Assembly: GCF_008329985.2 (NCBI RefSeq)
Contig: NZ_CP038437.2
Location: forward strand, 4,650,001 to 4,714,000
Reading direction: 5' to 3'
DNA from: Halomonas binhaiensis
Lineage (GTDB): Bacteria; Pseudomonadota; Gammaproteobacteria; Pseudomonadales; Halomonadaceae
DNA length: 64,000 nt
Below are positions 47,129-57,147 of the stretch, piece after piece (position 1 is the stretch's first letter; each line of letters starts with the position of its first letter). Under the pieces are notes generated by a model. That model ran no database searches. It saw only the letters and a list, made by a program, of their open reading frames with translations, and was not told where the DNA came from. The position numbers and the translations under genes were made by a program.

Positions 47129-47803
47129 ATGAATGACACTACTGCGCAGATCGTACTGGTAACGGACCACAATCCCCAGTCACTGCTGTTCATCAACTAT
47201 ATTCAGGAGCAGTTCCACTGCCCAGTATCCATCGCAGCACCTACAGATGTTCTTGATGCCAATGCTACTACCAGGACACTGGTGTTGATGGATGCTGATC
47301 ATGTTGATGATAACGCCATGCAACACTGGCAGGACCAGGTGACTCAGAGCATTGAATTGATTCTCACGGCCTTTAACCTGCGTGATGAGGAACATGCTCT
47401 GGAGGTTCTCTCCTTCATGCATCTGCGCGGCGTTTTCTATCGTCAGGATAGCCTGGAGCGTATCTGCAAAGGCATTTCTCGACTGTTCGAAAGCGATGAG
47501 CTGTGGATGTCCCGGCCACTGATGACCCGCCTGATCGAGTTCTCCCGGCGCCAGCAGTTGAATGCTTATCGTCCTGCCTGCGGCCTGACACAGCGAGAGA
47601 TGGAGATCATCGGGCTGCTCGGCTCGGGAGCCTCCAACATGGAAATCGCCGAACGCCTATGTGTCAGTGAGCACACCGTGAAGTCTCATCTTTACAATGT
47701 GTTCAAGAAAATCCGTGTCAGCAACCGGCTTCAAGCCGTCAACTGGGCCCGCCAGAACCTGGGAACACCGCCTCCGCGCCACCACACCAGCACTGGCAGT
47801 TGA
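47129..47803 (+). CDS. CsgD-like LuxR-family transcriptional regulator
   Basis: A 224-residue regulator. The C-terminal LuxR HTH (about residues 152-210) reads LTQREMEIIGLLGSGASNMEIAERLCVSEHTVKSHLYNVFKKIRVSNRLQAVNWA, very close to E. coli CsgD. The N-terminal half resembles the pseudo-receiver of CsgD (LVLMDADH in place of a phosphorylation site). CsgD governs curli and cellulose in enterics; no csg or bcs genes are in this window, so the targets are elsewhere. AAGGAGG lies eight bases before the ATG. It ends at a bidirectional terminator. Confidence 0.88.
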   Translation: MNDTTAQIVLVTDHNPQSLLFINYIQEQFHCPVSIAAPTDVLDANATTRTLVLMDADHVDDNAMQHWQDQVTQSIELILTAFNLRDEEHALEVLSFMHLRGVFYRQDSLERICKGISRLFESDELWMSRPLMTRLIEFSRRQQLNAYRPACGLTQREMEIIGLLGSGASNMEIAERLCVSEHTVKSHLYNVFKKIRVSNRLQAVNWARQNLGTPPPRHHTSTGS

Positions 47804-47888
47804 CCGATAGGGCCTGAGCCGTCTTAGTCAGATGGCTCGAGTATGAGTGAAGACTATGCCCTTGGGGCAATGACTTACCCACAGACAT

Positions 47889-47921
47889 AAGAAAACCGGG
47901 ACCTCAGGCCCCGGTTTTCTT
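47889..47921. terminator. bidirectional terminator between convergent genes
   Basis: Arms AAGAAAACCGGG (47889-47900) and CCCGGTTTTCTT (47910-47921) with a 9-base loop. The T-rich end on either strand makes it suitable for both the CsgD-like gene and the kinase gene ending at 47944. Confidence 0.85.
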
Positions 47922-47943
47922 GCGTGCACACCACGTCATGCGA

Positions 47944-49185
47944 TCACAGCATCCGAATGTGCTCTTCAATCAGGCTGGCCAGTGTTTCTGCAGCATTATT
48001 GGCCGTACTGTCGAGATGCACCAGGTGCAGGCGCTCTTCTTCGGTGAAAGCTTCGAAGGAGTCCTGCTGGGCAGCTAGTACCGCAAGACTCAACGATTCA
48101 TTCTTCTGATTGCGACGAGCACGTTTACTGATACGCTGCCGTAGTGTCTCTTCATCAGCCTCGAAACTGACAATCAACACCGGCAAGCCCCTGGCCTCCG
48201 CCTGCCAACGCAGCAGATCACGCTGCTTGCGCTCAAGGAAAGTCCCATCGACACACACCATGAACCCTGCATCCAGCAGGATACCGGCACAGGCGGCCAG
48301 GCGCTGGTATGTCTTTTCAGTGGCTTCACGACTGTAGATATCCACAGACGCAAGCGAATCACGCTCCAGTGGATTCAATCCATGCAAGGCGAGACGCTGT
48401 GAATCGGAACTCAAGCGCACAGCCCCGAGGCGCCCGACAATGGCTTTCGTGAATCGGCTCTTGCCGCTGCCGGATACTCCAACACCGATGATCAACGGTG
48501 GAAAACGGAATTCCGCGTGCCGCTCGGCCAACCCAAGATAACGGCGAAACGTCTTCATGGTTTCTGCCGCCAGGGACGGGCGCTCATTGCCGCCAGCCTG
48601 ACGCCGCTGCAGTGCACGACGCATTCCGGCCATGGCTTCCACCACTTGAAGAACTGTCAACACACGCGCCAGTTCATAATCGCCACTGCGCCGCAGATAG
48701 CCATCCAGCGCCTGATGAGACAGGCTCATCTCATCTCGCAACTCCAGCTCGACACGCAGGCTGGCCAGGTCATGTCCTGGATCGGCCAGGACAGGATAAT
48801 CAAAAGGCTCAGGATCCTGAGCGGCACTCTGAGTAATGACCAGGCGACCGTTGTCGGTCAACCTCACATCGGCATATTCCATGTACCAGCGGCTGGGACG
48901 CAAACGATCGCGACGGGCCTCGATAATCGGCGCCAGGCGCTGAAGGTCCTGATCGAGCCATTGTTTCAAGGCAGCCAGACGCTGTACATCATCCTCAGTC
49001 GTGAGCAAGGCGCTGCACACAGCATATTCGGACTCGATACGCTGCTGCAGAACCTCCATGGGATCAGGCAGCTCAGCATCTGGCTCCATGGGTTCGGCAT
49101 GGAACCCGGCCACCGCATCCAGCAGTTCATCAAGGGTGAAGGGGTCCAGGATGGTTTCCTTCACTGAGGCGTCATTGCCAGTCAT
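47944..49185 (-). CDS. AAA/P-loop kinase with degenerate N-terminal phosphotransferase-like domain
   Basis: A 413-residue protein resembling the fused aminoglycoside-phosphotransferase/zeta-toxin-like kinase family (COG2187-COG0645). The C-terminal domain (about residues 230-413) has an intact Walker A GVGVSGSGKSRFTKA and a lid region KRARRNQ. In the N-terminal half the stretch that should carry the HGD and metal-Asp motifs instead reads WYMEYADVRL and FDYPVLADPG, so the kinase catalytic residues are absent and the domain is shorter than usual. Substrate is unknown. It lies 18 bases from hemL on the same strand. Confidence 0.75.
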   Translation of the reverse strand: MTGNDASVKETILDPFTLDELLDAVAGFHAEPMEPDAELPDPMEVLQQRIESEYAVCSALLTTEDDVQRLAALKQWLDQDLQRLAPIIEARRDRLRPSRWYMEYADVRLTDNGRLVITQSAAQDPEPFDYPVLADPGHDLASLRVELELRDEMSLSHQALDGYLRRSGDYELARVLTVLQVVEAMAGMRRALQRRQAGGNERPSLAAETMKTFRRYLGLAERHAEFRFPPLIIGVGVSGSGKSRFTKAIVGRLGAVRLSSDSQRLALHGLNPLERDSLASVDIYSREATEKTYQRLAACAGILLDAGFMVCVDGTFLERKQRDLLRWQAEARGLPVLIVSFEADEETLRQRISKRARRNQKNESLSLAVLAAQQDSFEAFTEEERLHLVHLDSTANNAAETLASLIEEHIRML

Positions 49186-49203
49186 GGTGGGCTCCTGTCA
49201 GAC

Positions 49204-50490
49204 CTAAGACGTCATTTGAGCAAAGGCATGCTCAGCAGCATCCAGCGTTACCTGAATGTCTTCTGGAGTATGGGCGCTGGACATAAAGCCTGCCTCATAG
49301 GCAGACGGCGCCAGATATACTCCACGATCAAGCATGGCAGTGAAGAAGCGACGGAACGCTTCATCATCACAGGCAATGGCCTGAGCAAAATTGTCGACTC
49401 GACTCTGGGCAGTGAAGAACACACCGAACATGCCTCCGGCACGCTGAGTGATCATATCAATACCTGCTGCCTGAGCTCGCGCCTCTAGACCATTACACAA
49501 GGTATCGACCCGCTGTGCCAGCGCATCATGGAATCCAGGCTGTCTCACCTTGTTCAATAACGTGACACCAGCCGCCATGGCCAGGGGATTACCAGACAGG
49601 GTGCCGGCTTGATACACCGGGCCCAGCGGCGACAGTTCAGACATGATCTCGCGACGGCCACCAAAGGCGCCGACCGGCATGCCACCACCAACGATCTTGC
49701 CTAGGCAAGTCAGGTCGGGATCGACGCCGAAATAGGTCTGTGCTCCCCCGAGGGCTACCCGAAAGCCCGTCATTACCTCATCAAAGATCAGTATGCTTCC
49801 ATAGCTGTCACAGACCTTGCGCAGGGTTTGCAGGAATCCAGGCTGAGGGGGAATGCAGTTCATGTTACCTGCCACGGGCTCAACGATAATGCATGCGATC
49901 TGGCTGCCAACTTCCTCGAAACACTGCTCTACAGCATCGATATCATTGAAAGAGAGTGTGATGGTGTGATCTGCCAGAGAAGCAGGTACCCCAGGCGAGC
50001 TTGGCTCACCATGGGTCAACGCTCCAGAGCCGGCTTTCACCAGCAGCGAGTCACTATGGCCGTGGTAGCAACCTTCGAACTTCACGATCTTGTCGCGACC
50101 GGTATACCCCCTGGCCAGTCGAATCGCTGACATGGTGGCTTCAGTACCGGAATTGACCATGCGTACCATCTCGATGTTGGGCATGATCTCGCAGATAAGG
50201 TCCGCCATGGTGGTTTCCACGGCCGTCGGCGTACCGAAGGATAGCCCCTTGTCGAGACTTTCACGCACGGCAGCAAGCACCTCAGGATCAGCATGACCGG
50301 TAATCATCGGTCCCCAGGAGCCGACATAGTCGACATAGCGCTTGCCCTCCACATCATACAGGTAGGCTCCCTTGGCATGCTCCATGAACACAGGGGGACG
50401 ATGCATCCCCTTGAAGGCTCGTACCGGTGAATTGACCCCCCCGGGAATATGCCGACAAGCCTGTTCGAAGAGCTCAGCAGATGTGGTCAT
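49204..50490 (-). CDS. hemL: glutamate-1-semialdehyde 2,1-aminomutase
   Basis: A 428-residue PLP enzyme making 5-aminolevulinate from glutamate-1-semialdehyde (C5 pathway of heme). It starts [29 protein letters not shown] pocket residues show in [33 protein letters not shown] and [16 protein letters not shown]. The PLP Lys is in [18 protein letters not shown]. The ATG at 50490 has AAAGAGG upstream. A frame extending to 50802 is spurious. hemJ lies nearby on the same strand, forming a small heme locus. Confidence 0.96.
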   Translation of the reverse strand: MTTSAELFEQACRHIPGGVNSPVRAFKGMHRPPVFMEHAKGAYLYDVEGKRYVDYVGSWGPMITGHADPEVLAAVRESLDKGLSFGTPTAVETTMADLICEIMPNIEMVRMVNSGTEATMSAIRLARGYTGRDKIVKFEGCYHGHSDSLLVKAGSGALTHGEPSSPGVPASLADHTITLSFNDIDAVEQCFEEVGSQIACIIVEPVAGNMNCIPPQPGFLQTLRKVCDSYGSILIFDEVMTGFRVALGGAQTYFGVDPDLTCLGKIVGGGMPVGAFGGRREIMSELSPLGPVYQAGTLSGNPLAMAAGVTLLNKVRQPGFHDALAQRVDTLCNGLEARAQAAGIDMITQRAGGMFGVFFTAQSRVDNFAQAIACDDEAFRRFFTAMLDRGVYLAPSAYEAGFMSSAHTPEDIQVTLDAAEHAFAQMTS

Positions 50491-50545
50491 GAAAACCTCT
50501 TTGTGGATAACTCTGTGAAAAGCACGGGATAATTCTTTGCCCTCA

Positions 50546-51382
50546 TCATAACCCGACCTCGTCCATGGAAAAGCATGGAACAGGCATCTGCCACAAACGA
50601 CGAGGCAGATATTGCCCGCTGCCAGCTTGCCAGCCGTGGGCCAGTGCTTGCCAGGTAAACACCTGGGCCTGTTCACAGGCCTGAACCAGGGATTCACCCG
50701 CGGCCAGACGCGTGGCCAGCGCAGATGCCAGGGTACAACCAGAGCCATGGTAGCGGCCATCGAGACGCGGCCAGGTCCATTGACGATCCACATCAGGTGC
50801 ATGCAGCGTGTGGGCTACCTTGTCCTTCGCCACCTGCTCCAGAGGCTCATCAGTCCCTGTCACCAACAGGGCCTGACAGCCTTGACGCATCAGGCTCACC
50901 GCGCGCTCTGTATCGTCGTGATAATCCTTTCCTGCCAGACGCGCCAATTCGTGACGATTGGGCGTCAGGATGTCGATCCAGGGCAACAAACGCTCGCAAT
51001 AAGCATCGATAAGTTCCTGAGTTGCCAGATCGCAGCCACCTCCAGCGCGCAATACCGGGTCTGCTACGACAGGAATGCCCGGGCGAGTACGTACGACATC
51101 GACCACCGCATCCAGCACTTCAATATCAGCAATCAACCCTATCTTGATGGCAGACACCGAAATGGCTTCCAATGCCGCAGCAGCCTGCAGAATACCTTCT
51201 GCGGGTACCGACGAAACCGCCAATACATTGTCACAGTCCTGTGCGGTCAGAGCCGTCGGGATGGTCAAGGCCCAACCACCGCAAGCTGAGACGCTTTCAG
51301 AGTCTGCAATAATCCCTGCTCCTCCGGTGGGATCATGTCCGGCCAATACCAGGACCCCGGGAAGGTTGGGTTGCCAATTCAT
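50546..51382 (-). CDS. thiD: hydroxymethylpyrimidine/phosphomethylpyrimidine kinase
   Basis: A 278-residue ribokinase-like enzyme of thiamine synthesis phosphorylating HMP and HMP-P. It has [21 protein letters not shown] (substrate site), [14 protein letters not shown] and the anion-hole motif [16 protein letters not shown], with the GSGC catalytic segment. The ATG at 51382 or a TTG at 51397 (overlapping the hemJ stop) could start it. In Pseudomonas thiD-thiE-hemL is a common order; no thiE is seen between thiD and hemL here. Confidence 0.92.
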   Translation of the reverse strand: MNWQPNLPGVLVLAGHDPTGGAGIIADSESVSACGGWALTIPTALTAQDCDNVLAVSSVPAEGILQAAAALEAISVSAIKIGLIADIEVLDAVVDVVRTRPGIPVVADPVLRAGGGCDLATQELIDAYCERLLPWIDILTPNRHELARLAGKDYHDDTERAVSLMRQGCQALLVTGTDEPLEQVAKDKVAHTLHAPDVDRQWTWPRLDGRYHGSGCTLASALATRLAAGESLVQACEQAQVFTWQALAHGWQAGSGQYLPRRLWQMPVPCFSMDEVGL

Positions 51383-51393
51383 GTTAAGAGCAG

Positions 51394-51825
51394 TCAAAAC
51401 GGCTTCACCACAACAAGGATGACAATAGCCACCAGCGCTACAACTGGTAACTCATTGAATATACGAAAAAACTTATGACTCCGCTGGCAGCGATTTTCTG
51501 CCAACTGCTTCATGTAGATCAAACAGACATGATGATAGGCAACCAGCAGCAGGACAGCGAAAAGCTTGGCATGCAACCAGCCCATGTGTAGCCATGCCGG
51601 ATTGAGCCATAGCAGAACGATCCCAAGGAGCAGAGACACTACCATGGAGGGCGTCATGATACCGCGATAGAGCTTGCGCTCCATGACCTTGAAAGTGTCC
51701 ATGCTGGTGTATTCGCCTTTGTCCCGAGCCATGGCGTGGTACACGAACAGGCGGGGCAGATAGAACAAGGCAGCAAACCAAGCTACCACGGCCATCAGGT
51801 GAAAAGCTTTTATCCACAGGTACAT
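51394..51825 (-). CDS. hemJ: protoporphyrinogen IX oxidase HemJ
   Basis: A 143-residue membrane protein with four predicted helices. The N-terminus YLWIKAFHLMAVVAWFAALFYLPRLFVYH contains the conserved His (FH) and a further His in the YLPRLFVYH segment. The middle has KVMERKLYRGIMTPSM, all typical of HemJ/UPF0093. It oxidises protoporphyrinogen IX to protoporphyrin IX in organisms lacking HemG or HemY. It ends three codons into the possible thiD TTG start and follows the ClC gene by nine bases, giving a clc-hemJ-thiD-hemL run. Confidence 0.92.
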   Translation of the reverse strand: MYLWIKAFHLMAVVAWFAALFYLPRLFVYHAMARDKGEYTSMDTFKVMERKLYRGIMTPSMVVSLLLGIVLLWLNPAWLHMGWLHAKLFAVLLLVAYHHVCLIYMKQLAENRCQRSHKFFRIFNELPVVALVAIVILVVVKPF

Positions 51826-51834
51826 ACTGGCTCC

Positions 51835-53787
51835 TCAGGCTGTGGATGAATCAGAAATGCGATAGTACGCCTCGATTGCCTCTCGAGTGATGATACCGGA
51901 AATTCTCTTCTGCCTAGCATGGTAACCGTGCTCTACGTATAGCCCATCGACCTTGCGCTCATTGAGGACAATCAAAGCCTCCGACAGTGTTGCCTGCAGA
52001 GAAATGGCAGCCAGGTCCATACGATGCCCAGGGATTTCCAGCAGATCCAACGTCTCGGCCTCGCTGTTCTTGCCCTGGTCGCCTTCCCCATCTTCGACAC
52101 GCTCCTGGCTCCCACTCAACTCACTCGCTTCTTCGCTCTCATTGCGAGAGGCAGTATCCATGATCTCCTCATCCTCCGCAGATGTCAGGGGTGGCCTGGC
52201 TTTTTCGCGGGAATCCTTCTTCTGGCCATGACTCTGCTCAGAGGAGGGAGTGGCATGCTTGTTTTCCAGCTCCATTAGCCATAGCGCCAGGTCTGCCGCT
52301 TTCAGTGCCAAGGTAGGCTTGTCATCAGAGGAACGCTCGATCAGGATCCACATGGGGTTGCTTTCAAGCAAAGACTTGGCCTGATCCTTGTCGATCCGAC
52401 GCCGGGTGCGCGCAATACTGCGCTCCATGACCGCAGGTACCGATACTCGAGACAAAGCCTGCATCAAAGGGTGCTGCAAGGGATGCATGCCCTTGCGCTT
52501 GATGTTGATAAATATCCCATCACAGCGACACAGTTGCCGCGCGGTGAGCCCGGAGACCACCACCGCCAGCATTCCTGGCAACAAAATATGCGGGTGGTGT
52601 GTCAATTCAAGCAGCGCCATCAATGCCGCCAAAGGTGCCTGCAATACGGCTCCCATCATCGCCGCCATGCCGATCATGGCGAAGAGCCCGGGATCGGCAG
52701 CTTTACCTGGCCATAGCCAGACGCCAAACAGCCCCATCAGTGCCCCAGCAGCAGCGCCTATCACTAGTACCGGGCCTATGATGCTCACCGGTACACCACA
52801 AGCCACAGAGAAGGCCGTGAGCAACAGCTTGCCTAACGCCAAGGCTACCAATACATCCACGGTCAATTTGCCAAACAAGGCATCGGACAGGCTGTCATAG
52901 CCAATCCCCTGTACCTGGGGATAACTCCAGGCCAATGCAGCAGCCAGCGCTGCTACCAGGGCAAAACGCAACCACATGGGCAAGCTGCCAACGCGCGCAC
53001 TGCGCGCGACATGCAGGAACAATCCTGCCAGCAGGCCTATGCCAAAGGCCATGATGACGATCCAGTAGAAATTGAACAGCGATCCCATCGCCAATTCGGG
53101 TACAGCGAAGGCTGGCTCAGAACCATAGACCAGTTGAGATATCACTGCGGCCATGCAGGCGGCCAGAATGACAGGCATGAAACCGACGATGGTGTATTCC
53201 ATCATCACCACTTCCATGGCGAAAATGACCCCGGCAATCGGTGTATTGAAAGAAGCTGAAATCCCTGCCGCAGTACCACAGGCCACCAACACCCTCAGGC
53301 TGTTATGCGGCAACCTGAGCAATTCCCCCATGCCGCTGGAAGCCGCTGCACCAAGGTGGATCGCCGGTCCCTCACGCCCCGCGGAAAGCCCGCCCATCAC
53401 GGACAGGGCTCCGATCCACCATTGATTGATCCAGTTGCGCATAGGAAAGCGCCCCTGATGGTCGGTCAATCGCTCGATGACATGACCTACCCCAACCTTG
53501 CGAGCAGCAGCGGGTTGCCGCCAGAGCAACATACCGATCACGAAGACCGCCAGGATCGGTAGCAGCACACGTACTGTTCTGGACAGTTGCTCGAAGGCTT
53601 CCGGGTCGCCATGAGGCATGAAAACGACAGCTCCCAGCATCAGCAAGGAACGAAACAACACCATGAAGCTACCGGTAATCAATCCGCTCAATACGCCTAG
53701 CACGCATAGCTGCGGAAGTGCGTCGACATTTGCCAGTTGTCGACGGAAGGTATCAAGACTGAAGCCCGACAGACGGATACGTGGCAC
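51835..53787 (-). CDS. ClC-family chloride channel-like protein with CBS region
   Basis: A 650-residue membrane protein. The ClC core (about residues 20-425) has the gating-glutamate motif [12 protein letters not shown] and [23 protein letters not shown]. The residue after the first Glu of the ClcA EE pair is Val here (MEVV), as in channel-type ClCs. The Ser of the ion-path motif GSGIP is also not conserved (GVGHV). The cytoplasmic part (about 425-650) looks like a CBS pair interrupted by an acidic stretch of about 80 residues. No fluoride-specific signature was seen. It is first in the run toward hemJ-thiD-hemL and divergent from argC. Confidence 0.86.
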   Translation of the reverse strand: MPRIRLSGFSLDTFRRQLANVDALPQLCVLGVLSGLITGSFMVLFRSLLMLGAVVFMPHGDPEAFEQLSRTVRVLLPILAVFVIGMLLWRQPAAARKVGVGHVIERLTDHQGRFPMRNWINQWWIGALSVMGGLSAGREGPAIHLGAAASSGMGELLRLPHNSLRVLVACGTAAGISASFNTPIAGVIFAMEVVMMEYTIVGFMPVILAACMAAVISQLVYGSEPAFAVPELAMGSLFNFYWIVIMAFGIGLLAGLFLHVARSARVGSLPMWLRFALVAALAAALAWSYPQVQGIGYDSLSDALFGKLTVDVLVALALGKLLLTAFSVACGVPVSIIGPVLVIGAAAGALMGLFGVWLWPGKAADPGLFAMIGMAAMMGAVLQAPLAALMALLELTHHPHILLPGMLAVVVSGLTARQLCRCDGIFINIKRKGMHPLQHPLMQALSRVSVPAVMERSIARTRRRIDKDQAKSLLESNPMWILIERSSDDKPTLALKAADLALWLMELENKHATPSSEQSHGQKKDSREKARPPLTSAEDEEIMDTASRNESEEASELSGSQERVEDGEGDQGKNSEAETLDLLEIPGHRMDLAAISLQATLSEALIVLNERKVDGLYVEHGYHARQKRISGIITREAIEAYYRISDSSTA

Positions 53788-53883
53788 AGAACTTTCCTTG
53801 ATCGAGGAACAAGAGTTTCCTTAAGCGGTGTTACCCTTGTGTATCATAGAGCGAATGATGTCCCCATATACAGGAGCACCCAA

Positions 53884-54918
53884 GTGATCAAGGTTGGAAT
53901 TGTCGGCGGTACTGGCTATACCGGCGTCGAGCTGCTCAGGCTTCTGGCACGTCACCCCCATGTCGAAGTCGAGGCCATTACCTCCCGAAGCGAGTCAGGC
54001 CTGGGGGTCTGTGAACTATATCCCAACCTGCGTGGGCACTACGATGAACTGCGCTTCTCCGAGCCCGATCCGCAACGCCTGGGTAAGTGCGATGCCGTAT
54101 TCTTTGCTACGCCTCATGGGGTTGCTCATGCTCTGGCTGGAGAATTGCTGGAGCAGGGTACTCGTATCATCGATCTGTCAGCCGACTTCCGTATACGCGA
54201 TGCCGAGCTTTGGGCTGAGTGGTACGGCCAGCCTCATGGCGCCCCTGAGCTGCTTGAGGAGGCTGTCTATGGCCTGCCGGAAGTCAATCGTGAACGTATT
54301 CGCTCTTCACGCCTGATCGCGGTTCCCGGCTGTTATCCCACTGCGGTACAGCTCGGCTTCCTGCCATTGCTCGAAGCCGGCCTGGTCGACCCGCAACACT
54401 TGATTGCCGACTGCAAGTCCGGCGTCACAGGTGCCGGACGTGGCGCCAAGGTACCGTCTCTGCTGGCTGAAGCCAGTGAGTCTCTCAAGGCCTACGGCGC
54501 ATCGGGACATCGTCATCTACCGGAAATCCGTCAGGGCCTGGGAGATGCGGCTGGCGATAATGTCGGCCTGACCTTCGTGCCCCATCTGACGCCGATGATC
54601 CGTGGTATTCACGCGACACTTTATGGGCGTCTGACCAGTGAGCCTGGCGATTTGCAGAAACGCTTCGAAGAGCGCTATGCCAATGAGCCCTTTGTCGACG
54701 TGATGCCTCCCGGCAGTCACCCGGAAACGCGTAGCGTCAAGGGCGCCAACATGTGCCGCCTGGCCATTCACCGCCCAGGCGGCGGCGATACCGTGATCGT
54801 GCTTTCAGTGATCGACAACCTGGTCAAGGGAGCTTCTGGTCAGGCTGTGCACAACTTGAACCTGATGTTTGGCTTCGATGAGACTGCAGGTCTCGATGCT
54901 CCGGCGATCATGCCCTGA
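53884..54918 (+). CDS. argC: N-acetyl-gamma-glutamyl-phosphate reductase
   Basis: A 344-residue enzyme of arginine synthesis. The N-terminal NADP motif [20 protein letters not shown] and the catalytic Cys motif [18 protein letters not shown] (Cys near residue 149) are present. Late motifs include [10 protein letters not shown] with the catalytic His. The start is a GTG at 53884 with GGAG eight bases upstream. The open frame further upstream overlaps the divergent ClC gene and is rejected. Size and motifs match the type-1 ArgC of gammaproteobacteria. No other arg genes are near. Confidence 0.95.
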   Translation: MIKVGIVGGTGYTGVELLRLLARHPHVEVEAITSRSESGLGVCELYPNLRGHYDELRFSEPDPQRLGKCDAVFFATPHGVAHALAGELLEQGTRIIDLSADFRIRDAELWAEWYGQPHGAPELLEEAVYGLPEVNRERIRSSRLIAVPGCYPTAVQLGFLPLLEAGLVDPQHLIADCKSGVTGAGRGAKVPSLLAEASESLKAYGASGHRHLPEIRQGLGDAAGDNVGLTFVPHLTPMIRGIHATLYGRLTSEPGDLQKRFEERYANEPFVDVMPPGSHPETRSVKGANMCRLAIHRPGGGDTVIVLSVIDNLVKGASGQAVHNLNLMFGFDETAGLDAPAIMP

Positions 54919-54983
54919 TCAAGCGATCGCACCAGGTCTGGCCGCTTCCTGTCGTCTGATAGGAGGCGATCAGCAGGATAAAG

Positions 54984-55013
54984 TTGACCAAATTAGTGGG
55001 AATTCCGGATAAT
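54984..55013 (+). promoter_or_regulatory. erpA promoter with probable IscR type 1 site
   Basis: TTGACC (54984-54989) and GATAAT (55008-55013) with an 18-base spacer form a good sigma-70 promoter. The -35 region, TTGACCAAATTAGTGGG, resembles the IscR type 1 pattern (TTGACY-N3-TTACTCGG-like). The transcript would start about 35 bases before the ATG. The direct role of IscR is inference. Confidence 0.6.
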
Positions 55014-55053
55014 ACGGTGTTGATCGCCATTCACCGATTTCCGGAGCTCTACC

Positions 55054-55407
55054 ATGAGCGGTGCCGAATCCTTCATTCCCACGCCTCTGATGCTTTCAGA
55101 CAATGCACGTCGCCGCCTGCAGGCCCTCAAGGCCGATGAAGGCAACGACCGTCTTTCTCTGCGAGTCTACGTTACAGGAGGAGGGTGTTCAGGTTTTCAG
55201 TATGGCTTCGATGTAGCCGATGCCATCAACGAAGATGATACCGAAATCCCCTTTGGCGATGTGTCACTGGTGATCGATCCCCTTTCCTACCAGTATCTTG
55301 TCGGCTCCACCATAGACTATGAAGAAGGCCTCGCAGGCGCGCGCTTCCTGGTCCAGAACCCCAATGCCACCAGCACTTGTGGCTGTGGCGCCTCCTTCAT
55401 GGTGTAA
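55054..55407 (+). CDS. erpA: iron-sulfur cluster insertion protein ErpA
   Basis: A 117-residue A-type carrier. The three cluster cysteines are present: [12 protein letters not shown] and the C-terminal TCGCGASF (C-x-C), near residues 45, 109 and 111. The Gly-rich C-terminus and [23 protein letters not shown] are typical of ErpA rather than IscA or SufA. ErpA passes Fe-S clusters to targets such as IspG/IspH. It stands alone with its own promoter and a likely IscR site. It ends about 140 bases before the ABC transporter genes. Confidence 0.95.
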   Translation: MSGAESFIPTPLMLSDNARRRLQALKADEGNDRLSLRVYVTGGGCSGFQYGFDVADAINEDDTEIPFGDVSLVIDPLSYQYLVGSTIDYEEGLAGARFLVQNPNATSTCGCGASFMV

Positions 55408-55549
55408 GCGAGTACTTGCTTGCCAGCCTCCTGGCCTTGAAATGGCCACGATTTTCGCCCTATTGAAAATTCACGTAACTTGACCCTTTTATCTCAAGTC
55501 AGCCATGGTAGTTGGGGTATTCGACAATAACTCCAACAGGGGAAACCCC

Positions 55550-56305
55550 ATGAAAACCGCACTGACTTCCACGGCTCTCGCAGCAGTGATGATGATCGCG
55601 GGCGCTGGCCTTGCACATTCCGAAACCCTGACCGTCGCCACTGATCCTAGCTTCGTCCCCTTTGAGATGATGGACCAGAAATCCGGCGAAATGGTCGGAT
55701 TTGACATGGATATCATTGCGGAATTGAGCGAACGGGCCGGTTTCGACTACGAAGTCCGCACCATGGATTTCAACGGCATCATTCCCGCTGTACAAACCGG
55801 TAACGTGGATATTGCCATTGCTGGCATCACGATTACCGATGAACGAGCCAAGATCGTCGACTTCTCCGATCCCTATTACGACAGTGGTCTACAGATTCTG
55901 GTCAAGGCCGACCAGGAGGACGTCACCAGCATAGATGACCTCTCGGGCATGCGCGTGGGTACCAAGATTGGCTCCACCAGCTTCGACTACCTGCAGGAAA
56001 CGCTCGGAGAAACATCGACCATCACGCCTTATCCAGGCTCTGCTGACATGTACATGGCCTTGCTTGGCGGTAGCGTCGATGCCGTCTTCTATGATGCTCC
56101 CAATGTCGGCTACTTCTCTCAGACACGAGGCAAGGACAAGGTCAAGGTTGTTGGCCCGCTCTACGAAGGGCAGCAATACGGCATCGTCTTCACCAAGGAC
56201 AGCGAATGGGTCAAGCCTGTCAACGAGGCCCTGGCTTCCATGAAGGAAGACGGTACCTACGACAGCATACATGCCAAGTGGTTTGGTTCCTCTAGCGACG
56301 AGTGA
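55550..56305 (+). CDS. polar amino-acid ABC transporter, periplasmic substrate-binding protein
   Basis: A 251-residue SBP_bac_3 protein. The signal peptide (MKTALTSTALAAVMMIAGAGLAHS, about residues 1-24) leads to TLTVATDPSFVPFEMMDQKSGEMVGFDMDIIAEL. The amino-acid alpha-group binding pattern includes the DFNGIIPAVQTGNVDIAIAGITITDERAKIVDFSDPYYDSG stretch, and the hinge lies at about 110. GlnH is the nearest known type. ATG at 55550 with AGGGG is chosen over an open frame from 55505. It is followed by permease and ATPase genes. Confidence 0.92.
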   Translation: MKTALTSTALAAVMMIAGAGLAHSETLTVATDPSFVPFEMMDQKSGEMVGFDMDIIAELSERAGFDYEVRTMDFNGIIPAVQTGNVDIAIAGITITDERAKIVDFSDPYYDSGLQILVKADQEDVTSIDDLSGMRVGTKIGSTSFDYLQETLGETSTITPYPGSADMYMALLGGSVDAVFYDAPNVGYFSQTRGKDKVKVVGPLYEGQQYGIVFTKDSEWVKPVNEALASMKEDGTYDSIHAKWFGSSSDE

Positions 56306-56357
56306 TTTCACTCTCGTCACACCGAGGTTCTCACGTGATACCTGTGAAAGAAGCGAA

Positions 56358-56385
56358 AGGGCCGGATCATCATCCGGCCCTCTTT
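56358..56385 (+). terminator. intra-operon attenuator or terminator after the binding-protein gene
   Basis: Arms AGGGCCGGAT (56358-56367) and ATCCGGCCCT (56372-56381), loop CATC, then CTTTGCATTTT. This GC-rich stem with a poor T tract sits between the binding protein and the permease. Partial termination or 3'-end protection would explain higher binding-protein levels, a known pattern in ABC operons. Confidence 0.7.
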
Positions 56386-56423
56386 GCATTTTCCCTGACT
56401 CTACTGCTCGAGGGAGATCTTGA

Positions 56424-57092
56424 GTGAACTCCAACTTTACATTTGACTGGTCGGCAGCATTTTCCTCCATTCCCCACCTGCTGACGGGCATTCCTTATAC
56501 ACTGCTGATCTCCATCGCCGGTCTAGCCATCGGCTTTTTCATCGGCATCTTCTTCGGCCTGTTGAGAATATCTCCCAGTCGCTGGCTACGCGTTCCCGCC
56601 ATCGTCTATATCGAAATATTCCGTGGCACTCCGGTGCTGGTCCAGGTCCTGTTCATCTTCTACGGCCTTTCCGACGTGATCGGCCACATTGGCCCGCTTA
56701 CTGCCGGTATTGCTGCCATTGCTGTCAATTCCGGAGCCTATATCTCTGAAGTCGTGCGTGGAGGCATCCAGTCCATCGAACGAGGTCAACGCGAGGCTGG
56801 CCTGTCTCTGGGCCTGTCGCGCTTGAATACCTTCCGTTACATCATCTGGCCCCAGGCTTTCCGACGCATGATTCCCGCATTGGGAAACCAGGGCATCATC
56901 AGCATCAAGGACACCTCTCTGTTCGCCGTCATTGGAGTAGGGGAGCTCGTTCGCCAAGGCCAGATCTACATTGCCACCACCTTCACGGCTCTGGAGGTAT
57001 ACCTGATGGTGGCCCTGATGTACCTGGCCATCACCTTAACCCTGTCCTTGCTCCTGCGTCTGCTGGAACGCAGGGGATTGGTAGGCCAATAA
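56424..57092 (+). CDS. polar amino-acid ABC transporter permease
   Basis: A 222-residue HisM/GlnP-type permease. About five hydrophobic segments are visible. The cytoplasmic loop that docks the ATPase shows the EAA motif [34 protein letters not shown]. The conserved start region includes [23 protein letters not shown] and [24 protein letters not shown] at 56424 with GGGAG upstream starts it. Only one permease gene is present, so the complex may be a homodimer, as in GlnPQ. Confidence 0.92.
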   Translation: MNSNFTFDWSAAFSSIPHLLTGIPYTLLISIAGLAIGFFIGIFFGLLRISPSRWLRVPAIVYIEIFRGTPVLVQVLFIFYGLSDVIGHIGPLTAGIAAIAVNSGAYISEVVRGGIQSIERGQREAGLSLGLSRLNTFRYIIWPQAFRRMIPALGNQGIISIKDTSLFAVIGVGELVRQGQIYIATTFTALEVYLMVALMYLAITLTLSLLLRLLERRGLVGQ

Positions 57093-57147
57093 CCCACCCG
57101 TACTGGACCTCTCTACTTCAATGGTCTCAACGACAGGACAACATGAC

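Noticed and set aside
48517..49167. A 216-codon plus-strand frame inside the kinase gene
   Set aside because: It is an antisense shadow; the minus-strand frame carries the P-loop motif.
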